This document shows, piece by piece, positions 1 through 5,356 of a stretch of 7,402 nucleotides of DNA (its first letter is position 1; each line of letters starts with the position of its first letter). The stretch comes from Anaerolineae bacterium (GTDB lineage: Bacteria; Chloroflexota; Anaerolineae; Epilineales; JAHCIE01): contig JAHCIE010000163.1 of assembly GCA_026129385.1 (NCBI GenBank), positions 1-7,402 on the forward strand, written 5' to 3'. Made by a program: the position numbers and the translations under genes. The notes below the pieces were generated by a model. That model had not been told where the DNA came from. It saw only the letters and a list, made by a program, of their open reading frames with translations, and did no database searches.

Positions 1-635
1 TGGTGGGTCTCAGCCTCAATGAGCCGCCGACAGTCAACGGTGGCGGGCCGTACAGCGTGGTCGAGGGTCAGAATGTGACGCTGACGGCGACCGGGAGTGA
101 TCCCGAGGGCAAGCCACTCGGTTACGCCTGGGACCTGGACAACAACGGCAGCTTCGAGACGACGGGCCAGAGCGTCACGTTCAGCGCGCCGGCCAACGCT
201 GCGCCGCAGACCTTCACTGTCAGGGTCCAGGTCACGGACAAGGGGGGCTTGACGGCCGTCGCCTCGACCCAGGTTAACGTGATCTGGCAGTTCACAGGCT
301 TCTTCTCGCCGGTGGATAACCTGCCCGCCTTCAACGTCGCCAACTCGGGCCGGGCCATTCCCATGAAGTTTAGCCTGGGCGGGCCGCAGGGGCTGCAAAT
401 CCTCGCGCCCGGTTATCCTAAGTCGCAGGTGATTCCCTGTGGGTCAGCGGCTCTCGTCGACGGCGTCGAGCCGACCTCAACGTCCGGCGCGAGCGGCCTC
501 CAGTACGACTCATCGGCGAATCGGTACACCTACGTGTGGAAGACGGAGAAGTCGTGGTCGAACTCGTGCCGCCAGTTCGTGGTGAAACTGGTGGATGGCA
601 CGACCTACCGCGCCAACTTCAACTTCACCCGCTAG
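1..635 (+). CDS. C-terminal part of a secreted PKD-PxKF domain protein (5' end outside window)
   Basis: The reading frame is open from the left edge to a TAG at 633-635, so this is the last ~210 residues of a longer protein; the GTG at 3-5 is probably an internal valine. Residues ~9-93 (counted from that GTG) form a PKD/Ig-like beta-sandwich: a proline- and glycine-rich entry (PPTVNGGGPYSV), a central WDLDNNGSFE segment typical of PKD repeats, and a closing VRVQVTDKGG strand. Residues ~96-210 match the PxKF domain as I know it: a GFFSPVDNLP entry, the signature P-M-K-F at 120-123, a YVWKTEKSW segment and a terminal DGTTYRANFNF strand. Two cysteines (C146, C189) probably form a disulfide, consistent with an extracellular location. 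PxKF domains usually close large exported proteins in Gram-positive-type and Chloroflexota bacteria. Whether the missing part is a protease, a subtilisin-like enzyme or an adhesin cannot be told here. A terminator lies 13 bp downstream. Confidence 0.85.
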   Translation, partial: VGLSLNEPPTVNGGGPYSVVEGQNVTLTATGSDPEGKPLGYAWDLDNNGSFETTGQSVTFSAPANAAPQTFTVRVQVTDKGGLTAVASTQVNVIWQFTGFFSPVDNLPAFNVANSGRAIPMKFSLGGPQGLQILAPGYPKSQVIPCGSAALVDGVEPTSTSGASGLQYDSSANRYTYVWKTEKSWSNSCRQFVVKLVDGTTYRANFNFTR

Positions 636-648
636 CGACACGCATGTC

Positions 649-687
649 AGAAAGGCCCTGAGGTCTCGCCGACCTCAGGGCCTTTCT
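649..687 (+). terminator. Perfect 17-bp hairpin terminator after the PKD-PxKF gene
   Basis: Bases 649-665 and 671-687 are exact reverse complements (AGAAAGGCCCTGAGGTC on the left arm) around a 5-nt loop TCGCC. The arms carry an A-rich foot on the left and the matching T-rich foot (CTTTCTT) on the right, as in rho-independent terminators. The T tract is interrupted by C, so termination may be less than complete. It sits 13 bp after the stop codon of the upstream gene and before the antiporter promoter region. Its near symmetry means it could in principle work in both directions, although both flanking genes are on the + strand. Confidence 0.85.
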
Positions 688-737
688 TCATGTGCGATCG
701 CTACGTTGGCATCGTCACTGACGCCTCTGCCCCCCTT

Positions 738-766
738 TTTACTTAACGCGGCAGGTGTGATACAGT
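738..766 (+). promoter_or_regulatory. Candidate sigma70-type promoter with extended -10 for the antiporter gene
   Basis: A TTTACT box at 738-743 (4 of 6 bases match TTGACA) lies 17 bp before TACAGT at 761-766. A TG pair at 758-759 gives an extended -10 (TGaTACAGT). Transcription would begin near 773, leaving a leader of only about 16 nt that holds the Shine-Dalgarno sequence. This is a pattern match only, and the sigma factor preferences of the host are unknown. Confidence 0.4.
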
Positions 767-773
767 TCACCGC

Positions 774-783
774 GAGGTGGAGG
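774..783 (+). promoter_or_regulatory. Ribosome binding site that fixes the antiporter start at 789
   Basis: The purine run GAGGTGGAGG ends 5 nt before the ATG at 789-791. The in-frame GTG at 777 lies inside this run and has no Shine-Dalgarno sequence of its own, so the ATG is preferred. Confidence 0.7.
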
Positions 784-788
784 GCCGT

Positions 789-2552
789 ATGCACAGTCTG
801 GATCTGCTCATTACCATCGGCGGCGCACTGGTAGCGGCCTTCGTCGGCGGGCTAATCGCACGCCGCCTGGGCCTGCCAACGATCGTCGGTTACCTGCTGG
901 CCGGGATGGTCATTGGCCCATTTACGCCCGGCTTCGTCGGTAATGTCGAGGCTATGGGCCAACTGGCCGAACTGGGCGTCATCTTCCTGATGTTCGGCGT
1001 CGGGTTGCATTTCTCGTTGCGCGACCTGTGGGCGGTGCGGGCAGTGGCGATTCCTGGCGCGCTGGTGCAGATTGCCATCGCGACGGCGCTGGGATTTGCT
1101 CTGACGCAGATGTGGGGCTGGTCTATTGCGGCTGGCCTGGTGCTCGGCTTCGCTGTGGCCATTGCCAGCACAGTCGTGCTGCTGCGCAGCCTGGCCGACA
1201 GAGGTCTCCTGAACACGGTCCACGGCCAGGTGGCGGTGGGCTGGCTCGTGCTGGAAGACCTGGCAACGATCTTCATCCTGGTGCTGTTGCCCGCCCTGTT
1301 CGGTAGCGGTCAGAGCGCGTCGTGGCAGAGTGTGGTATCGGCCCTGGTCAAGGCCTTCGCCTTCATCGCCCTGATGCTATTGGTCGGTGCGCGCTTCCTG
1401 CCCTGGCTGCTGACTCGTATCGCCTTCACCCGCTCGCGGGAGTTGTTCATCCTCGCTGTCGTCACTGTTGCGGTGGGTGTCGCGCTGGGGTCGGCCGAGT
1501 TGTTCGGGTTGTCGCTCGCCCTGGGCGCGTTTCTGGCGGGCGCGGTGCTGGGCGAGTCCTCCATCAGCCACCAGATCGGTGCGGAGGTGATTCCGTTCCG
1601 CGACGTGTTCACCGTCATCTTCTTCGTGTCGGTGGGCATGCTGGTCAACCCGGCCTATCTGGTCGCCAATATCGGCCCCGTGCTGGCGTTGACCGCGCTG
1701 ATCATGATCGGCAAGCCCTTCTTTACCCTCCTCATGGGCTTTGTGCTGCCTGCCTCGGCTATGACGATGCTCGTCACGGCCGCCGGTCGAGGGCAGATCG
1801 GCGAGTTCTCCTTCATCGTCGGCCAGACGGGCCTCTCGCTGGGCATCTTGACGGCCGACCAATACTCATTGATTCTGGCCGGCGCGCTGGTGTCCATCGT
1901 GCTGAATCCGCTCCTCTTCCGGGCGCTGCCGCTGACCGAACGGACCCTGCGCCGCTTCCCGGCCCTGTGGGCGCGCCTGGACCGGCACGGGACACCACCC
2001 GACCTTGCCACGCCCAGGCTCACCAATCACGTCGTCGTCGTCGGAGCCGGGCGGGTGGGCAAGCATATCGTGAATGTGCTGGATCGCCTCGGTGTCCCAC
2101 GGCTGGTGGTGGAGATTGATGCGCAGCGCGCCGTCGAGTTTGACCAACAAGGTATCCCGAGCCTGATGGGAGACGCAGCTAACTCGGAGGTGCTGACTCA
2201 CGCTGGTCTCGCCGACGCCCGCGCGCTGGTTGTCACGCTGCCAGAGGAGGCGGCCACTGAGGTGGTAGTCGTTGCGGCGCGCGAGATGGCTCCTGACCTC
2301 CCCATTATCGCCCGCGCGGGGACTCGGTCGGGGGTGCAGCGACTGTATCGGTCAGGGGCGCAGGAGGTGGTTCAGCCGGAGCTGGAAGGGGGACTGGAGA
2401 TTATGCGACTGACGCTGCTGACGCTTGGCTTCCCGCCCGAGCAGGTCCAGCCCTACACGGACGCTGTCCGCCACGACCACTACGAGATGAGCATCATCAC
2501 GCGCGATGAGATTCAAGCGTTGGCGACGATGGGGCAGACAGCGACGGAATAA
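789..2552 (+). CDS. Monovalent cation:proton antiporter, CPA2 family, with C-terminal RCK/TrkA-N domain (KefB/YbaL-like)
   Basis: An integral membrane antiporter of 587 residues that should exchange K+ or Na+ for H+ across the cytoplasmic membrane. Residues ~5-380 are a chain of about a dozen hydrophobic helices forming the Na+/H+ exchanger domain. It includes the family segments GYLLAGMVIGP (34-44) and ELGVIFLMFGVGLHF (61-75), and the acidic pair E156-D157 in LVLEDLATIF, which is at the usual place of the proton/cation-binding aspartate. A short linker (~380-412) leads to a Rossmann RCK-N domain: VVVVGAGRVG with the G419-x-G421-x-x-G424 nucleotide loop, then E442 at the end of strand two as expected for NAD(H) binding, and GDAA at 461-464. 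The length fits the YbaL/KefB group. No RCK-C domain is evident: after ~545 only a short charged tail remains. The gene appears to be transcribed alone, converging with the toxin gene 26 bp downstream. Family is certain; transported ion and ligand control cannot be read from sequence. Confidence 0.93.
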   Translation: MHSLDLLITIGGALVAAFVGGLIARRLGLPTIVGYLLAGMVIGPFTPGFVGNVEAMGQLAELGVIFLMFGVGLHFSLRDLWAVRAVAIPGALVQIAIATALGFALTQMWGWSIAAGLVLGFAVAIASTVVLLRSLADRGLLNTVHGQVAVGWLVLEDLATIFILVLLPALFGSGQSASWQSVVSALVKAFAFIALMLLVGARFLPWLLTRIAFTRSRELFILAVVTVAVGVALGSAELFGLSLALGAFLAGAVLGESSISHQIGAEVIPFRDVFTVIFFVSVGMLVNPAYLVANIGPVLALTALIMIGKPFFTLLMGFVLPASAMTMLVTAAGRGQIGEFSFIVGQTGLSLGILTADQYSLILAGALVSIVLNPLLFRALPLTERTLRRFPALWARLDRHGTPPDLATPRLTNHVVVVGAGRVGKHIVNVLDRLGVPRLVVEIDAQRAVEFDQQGIPSLMGDAANSEVLTHAGLADARALVVTLPEEAATEVVVVAAREMAPDLPIIARAGTRSGVQRLYRSGAQEVVQPELEGGLEIMRLTLLTLGFPPEQVQPYTDAVRHDHYEMSIITRDEIQALATMGQTATE

Positions 2553-2578
2553 AGCGCAGATTTGGCATTGGCCTGGCA

Positions 2579-3055
2579 TCACGCCTCGTCCGCGACTTTC
2601 TGGGCCTCGCGATAGAGACGGGGCGACAGGCGGACACCGTGCGTGATAAGAGCGTCCAATAGAGGCGTCACCGAGGAGACGAAGCCTCTCTGCTTGGCAG
2701 CGATGAGCGTGCCGATAGTATCGGTAACGCGGCGGCCGAGGGCGGTAGCTATCCCCCGACCACGCCGCTCATCTATCAAGAGGGCCGAGCCAAGCTGTTG
2801 AGCCAGGACGATCGCCTCACTCTCGCCCGCGTCAAGCCAGAAGCGGAGACGCTGTACGGCGGTTTGATTGTCTACATGGCGTACTTGCAGCCACTCAGCC
2901 CGGGCTACGATGGCTCCACCAGGGAGATTCTCGTGCGATACCTCCCTGTACACGGTGGGCGGGATCACAACCTCGCCGTACACCGCCACCAATAGATCCA
3001 AGCGCTCAATCCGCGCCAGGGCGATCAGGGGGCCGGCATTGCTGACGACGGACAT
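2579..3055 (-). CDS. DUF3368 family PIN-domain-like toxin
   Basis: This 158-residue protein matches the DUF3368 group of PIN-like proteins, probable RNases that serve as toxins paired with UPF0175 antitoxins. Visible family features are the N-terminal VVSNAGPLIALARI strand-helix, the segment RLDLLVAVYGEVVIPPTVYREV (residues 18-39), GESEAIVLA at 77-85, LLIDERRGR at 92-100 with acidic D95, and the C-terminal SVTPLLDALITHGVRLS block that is typical of the family. PIN active sites use three or four acidic residues; here E80, D95 and perhaps D112 are candidates. The first motif carries N6 where canonical PIN proteins have Asp, a substitution that I recall in many DUF3368 members. The ATG immediately follows the antitoxin TAG, and only a weak purine stretch precedes it, so translation is probably coupled to the antitoxin. 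The gene ends 26 bp from the convergent antiporter stop. Toxin activity is inferred from family and pairing. Confidence 0.85.
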   Translation of the reverse strand: MSVVSNAGPLIALARIERLDLLVAVYGEVVIPPTVYREVSHENLPGGAIVARAEWLQVRHVDNQTAVQRLRFWLDAGESEAIVLAQQLGSALLIDERRGRGIATALGRRVTDTIGTLIAAKQRGFVSSVTPLLDALITHGVRLSPRLYREAQKVADEA

Positions 3056-3340
3056 CTACTTGACAGCGGGTCGGCCGGCGTCCATTGCCGTCTGTACGTC
3101 GTCTTGCAGGCTCCGTCCATCGAGGTCCAGATAGGATATGTCTCGCGTAGCGAGTAGTGACATAAACTGGAACTTAGTCAGCCCCAGAATCTCGGCTGCC
3201 TTGCCGCCTGAGATCTCTCCCTCTCGGAACAGCTCGAGCACGACCAATTCCTTAGCGACCTGGCTCGCCTCGGAAGCGGTAATGTTTAGCGCGACCAGCA
3301 TGTCGCGCGGCAACTCCACCTCAATCTTTAGGGTATCCAT
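3056..3340 (-). CDS. UPF0175 family antitoxin
   Basis: A 94-residue protein of the UPF0175 family, which acts as antitoxin and probable DNA-binding autorepressor next to DUF3368 toxins. The N-terminal half begins with a beta strand (LKIEVELPRD) followed by a helix with KELVVLELFREGEISGGKAAEILGL at residues ~30-54. This stretch has the hallmark pattern of a helix, a glycine turn and a second helix, resembling a helix-turn-helix; KFQFMSLLATRDISYLDLD follows. The start at 3340 is preferred over a TTG 39 nt upstream because AGGAAAGG lies just before this ATG and homologues begin with the strand seen here. The TAG stop abuts the toxin ATG. A hand count over 3061-3330 gives 156 G/C in 270 (about 58%), lower than the sampled 70% of the neighbouring phosphoesterase gene, which hints at acquisition by transfer. 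Family assignment is strong; the DNA-binding role is inference. Confidence 0.87.
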   Translation of the reverse strand: MDTLKIEVELPRDMLVALNITASEASQVAKELVVLELFREGEISGGKAAEILGLTKFQFMSLLATRDISYLDLDGRSLQDDVQTAMDAGRPAVK

Positions 3341-3343
3341 ACG

Positions 3344-3351
3344 CCTTTCCT
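3344..3351 (-). promoter_or_regulatory. Ribosome binding site of the antitoxin gene
   Basis: Read on the - strand, AGGAAAGG precedes the ATG at 3340. The AGGA core is 7 nt from the start codon. This supports the 3340 start over the upstream TTG. Confidence 0.65.
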
Positions 3352-3362
3352 GTGCCTTCACT

Positions 3363-3384
3363 AAAGGTAAGCTTAGCAAAGGTA
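3363..3384. repeat. Direct repeat AAAGGTA flanking a palindrome: candidate operator of the toxin-antitoxin module
   Basis: AAAGGTA occurs at 3363-3369 and again at 3378-3384, a 15-bp period; including the following bases the two copies agree at 9 of 10 positions. The palindrome TAAGCTTA (3368-3375) lies between and over the candidate -10 box. Toxin-antitoxin modules are commonly repressed by their own antitoxin bound to such repeats. Assignment as operator is inference from position. Confidence 0.4.
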
Positions 3385-3398
3385 CGCATCGGAGTCAA
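3370..3398 (-). promoter_or_regulatory. Candidate promoter of the toxin-antitoxin module
   Basis: On the - strand, TTGACT (3393-3398; 5 of 6 to consensus) is followed after 17 bp by TAAGCT (3370-3375; 3 of 6). Transcription would start near 3363, about 23 nt before the antitoxin ATG. The position in the 70-bp gap after the phosphoesterase stop suggests the module has its own promoter rather than relying on the upstream operon. Confidence 0.4.
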
Positions 3399-3410
3399 CC
3401 GCGTTGTGGC

Positions 3411-4226
3411 TTACGCCGTCAGTATGGGGCGCAGGTAGGGCTGAAGACCGACGGCAGCGTTCCATTGGCCGGGGTAGCCGAGGGAGACTTCCTCGAAGCG
3501 AACGCCGTCGTCGAAATGCTGGTGGCGGATGTGGAGGTGGCCGTAGACGACGACGGCCACCGGGAAGCGCGTGTGCCAGTCGTCGGTGCGGCGCGTGCCG
3601 CACCAGACCGAGAAGCGGGGCACGCGCCGCAGCCGGGCGTGGCCCTGGCGCAGGGGGAAATGGTTGATGAGCACGAGCGGCAGGTCGCCATCGACGGCGG
3701 CCAGCCGCTTTTCTGTGTAGCGGCAGCGCAACCCACACCACACCGAACGCGACGGGTACGGTTCGTGGTGTAGCAGGTCCTCGTCCATTGACACGATGCC
3801 CGACTCCGAGGCCCAGGCGACGGCCTCCGTCGTCGGCACATGGTCAGGGCGATAGCTGTAGTCGTAGAGGGTGAAGATCGGAGCCAGCCAGTAGCGCGGG
3901 TTGGCAGGTGGCCAGGCGGCGAAGGGGTCTTCGGGCGTCAGCACGCCGTAGTCGCGGCAGATGTCCACCAGGCGGCGGTACTTGGCCTCGCCGCGCAGCG
4001 GGTTGCGGTCCTGGGGCAGCGTCCATAGGTCGTGGTTGCCGGGCGTCCAGACGAGGCGCTGGAAGCGGGGCGTCAGGGTCGCCAGGGCGAAGTGGAGGTG
4101 AGTCTCGGTCTCGCCCACGTCGCCCGCCACGATGAGCCAGTCGTCGGGATGAGCGGAGAGGGCGGTCAACGCCTCGCGGTTGGCGCGACGCGACAGATGC
4201 AAGTCACTGATAGCGTACAGGCGCAT
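3411..4226 (-). CDS. Calcineurin-like metallophosphoesterase resembling PptH (phosphopantetheinyl hydrolase)
   Basis: A cytosolic 271-residue enzyme with every motif of the two-metal calcineurin-like phosphoesterase fold: D8-x-H10 in ISDLHL, G35-D36 in IVAGDVGE, G63-N64-H65-D66, H189 in INHFPL, and G229-H230-L-H232 in VYGHLHI. It has no signal peptide or membrane helix. From memory, blocks such as DDWLIVAGDV, NHFPL, FSVWCGT, DWHTR and GVRFEEVSLGYP match mycobacterial Rv2795c/PptH closely. PptH strips 4'-phosphopantetheine from acyl and peptidyl carrier proteins and is encoded beside the transferase PptT in mycobacteria; no transferase gene is seen here. The ATG lies 6 nt after the stop of the upstream VWA gene, and the bases between are pyrimidine-rich with no Shine-Dalgarno sequence, so translation probably depends on the upstream gene. 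Membership in the phosphoesterase superfamily is certain. The PptH-type substrate is a reasonable guess; nucleotide or other phosphodiester substrates remain possible. Confidence 0.92.
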   Translation of the reverse strand: MRLYAISDLHLSRRANREALTALSAHPDDWLIVAGDVGETETHLHFALATLTPRFQRLVWTPGNHDLWTLPQDRNPLRGEAKYRRLVDICRDYGVLTPEDPFAAWPPANPRYWLAPIFTLYDYSYRPDHVPTTEAVAWASESGIVSMDEDLLHHEPYPSRSVWCGLRCRYTEKRLAAVDGDLPLVLINHFPLRQGHARLRRVPRFSVWCGTRRTDDWHTRFPVAVVVYGHLHIRHQHFDDGVRFEEVSLGYPGQWNAAVGLQPYLRPILTA

Positions 4227-4232
4227 GGGTGG

Positions 4233-5318
4233 TCAGGGTAGGGGACGCCACAGCAGGGACAGAATCACGGCCAGCGCCGCCAGCAGCGCGCCCAGGGTGA
4301 CGAAGATGAAGCTGATCTCGGTAGTCTCATAGCGGGCGATCAGGGAGGTCGGCAGGCTACGGAACACCTCGGTCAGCTCATCCGCGCTCTGGGCTGCGTA
4401 ATACTCGCCGTCCGTCAGTGCGGCACCGCGCTTGAGCGTCGCTTCGTCGATGCCACGTCGGAAGCCACCTCCCCCGCCGCCTGGTCCACGCCCGCCGCCG
4501 GGCGGCGGCCCACTGCCCGTCCCACCTGGCGATGGTTCGCTGCCGACCAGTCGTTGGTCGCAGTTGGGGAACTCCGAGCCTGCCTCCGTCCCGAAGCCGA
4601 TGGTGTAGACGCGGATGCCCCGGTCGGCCGCCTGCTGCGCCGCTGATATTGGGGTGGGGCCAGTGTTGCTGGCGCCATCCGTGAGTAGGACAATGATGTG
4701 CGGCACATAGGCCCCTTTGGGCACAGGCGTGGGCGTGGGGCCTGACGAGGCGCTGGTCACGCTGGGGGCAACGTCCTGGTCCACATCGGCGATGGCGTCG
4801 ATGGACTTCAAGATGCCGCTGCCAATCGCCGTGCGGCTACCCGTAACGAGGCTCTCCACGGCGTCTTGCAGCAATTCCGGGTCGTTGGTGGGTGACTGAA
4901 TCACCTCCGCGTAGCCCGCGAAGGCTACGACGCCCATCTGCCGGGCCGGCGTTTCGCGTTCAATGAAGCTGAGAGCTGCATCCTTGGCGGCGGCCAGGCG
5001 GTTAGGCGGAACGTCCGTTGAGCACATGCTGCGCGACACGTCCAGGGCAAGCATGATAGTGGTGCGGTTGGCGGGCACGCGGACGATGGCGACGGGGCGA
5101 GCCACGGCCAGAACCAGGCCCGCCACAGCGGCAACGAATAGGGCGAAAGGCGCGTGCCGCCGCCAGTTGGACCGGGGCGGCTGCGCCTCACGTACCAGCG
5201 ACAGGCTCGAGTAGCGGATCGCCGCGGGGCGACGCCGGCGCAGCGCCCAGATATAGCCCGCGATCAGCAGTGGAACAAGACCGAGCAGCAGCAGGAACCC
5301 CGGCCAGAGAACGCTCAC
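4233..5318 (-). CDS. Membrane-anchored von Willebrand factor A protein, second of a tandem pair (BatA/BatB-like)
   Basis: A 361-residue protein with two N-terminal hydrophobic helices (~5-25 and 56-75), a VWA domain (~86-325) and a C-terminal helix (~334-356), the usual layout of Bat-type VWA proteins. The metal-ion-dependent adhesion site is intact: D93-x-S95-x-S97, T163 in SRTAIG, and D214 in LLTDGASN. The residue after S95 is Arg rather than the common Gly, giving DVSRSMC. A Pro/Thr linker (GPTPTPVP, 193-200) precedes the TDG strand, and a glycine/proline-rich loop (~262-285) leads into FRRGIDEATLK. The only cysteines are C99, beside the metal site, and C253. Start is GTG at 5316-5318, preceded by a strong GGGGAGGT 5 nt away. 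It is separated by 38 bp from its paralogue upstream and by 6 nt from the phosphoesterase downstream. Likely works with MoxR and DUF58 in envelope or complex assembly; the client is unknown. Confidence 0.9.
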   Translation of the reverse strand: MSVLWPGFLLLLGLVPLLIAGYIWALRRRRPAAIRYSSLSLVREAQPPRSNWRRHAPFALFVAAVAGLVLAVARPVAIVRVPANRTTIMLALDVSRSMCSTDVPPNRLAAAKDAALSFIERETPARQMGVVAFAGYAEVIQSPTNDPELLQDAVESLVTGSRTAIGSGILKSIDAIADVDQDVAPSVTSASSGPTPTPVPKGAYVPHIIVLLTDGASNTGPTPISAAQQAADRGIRVYTIGFGTEAGSEFPNCDQRLVGSEPSPGGTGSGPPPGGGRGPGGGGGGFRRGIDEATLKRGAALTDGEYYAAQSADELTEVFRSLPTSLIARYETTEISFIFVTLGALLAALAVILSLLWRPLP

Positions 5319-5323
5319 CGATT

Positions 5324-5331
5324 ACCTCCCC
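5324..5331 (-). promoter_or_regulatory. Strong ribosome binding site that fixes the GTG start of the second VWA gene
   Basis: On the - strand GGGGAGGT lies 5 nt before the GTG at 5318. It is the best Shine-Dalgarno match in the right-hand cluster and supports GTG as the true start. Confidence 0.75.
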
Positions 5332-5356
5332 ACCCACACCAGGCGGCCGGCCATCA

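Noticed and set aside
777..788. GTG at 777 as the antiporter start
   Set aside because: It lies inside the Shine-Dalgarno run for the ATG at 789 and has no binding site of its own; the extra MEGR adds nothing to the family alignment.
1322..2119. Open frame of 265 codons on the + strand within the antiporter gene
   Set aside because: It overlaps the antiporter in another frame, is rich in Arg, Gly and Ala as expected of a shadow frame, and has no ribosome binding site.
2553..2578. Possible shared terminator between the convergent antiporter and toxin genes
   Set aside because: The 26-bp gap contains direct TGGCAT-like repeats but no inverted repeat or T tract.
3341..3379. TTG at 3379 as the antitoxin start
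   Set aside because: The ATG at 3340 has a good Shine-Dalgarno sequence and matches the family N-terminus; the TTG overlaps the candidate promoter.
3138..3773. Open frame of 211 codons on the + strand opposite the antitoxin and phosphoesterase genes
   Set aside because: It spans the promoter gap and is antisense to two recognisable proteins; its translation shows no domain.
4457..4533. Glycine/proline-codon-rich stretch in the second VWA gene as a possible tandem repeat or frameshift site
   Set aside because: The frame is maintained, and glycine-rich loops before the FRRGIDE segment are, from memory, common in this VWA group; no regular repeat unit is present.
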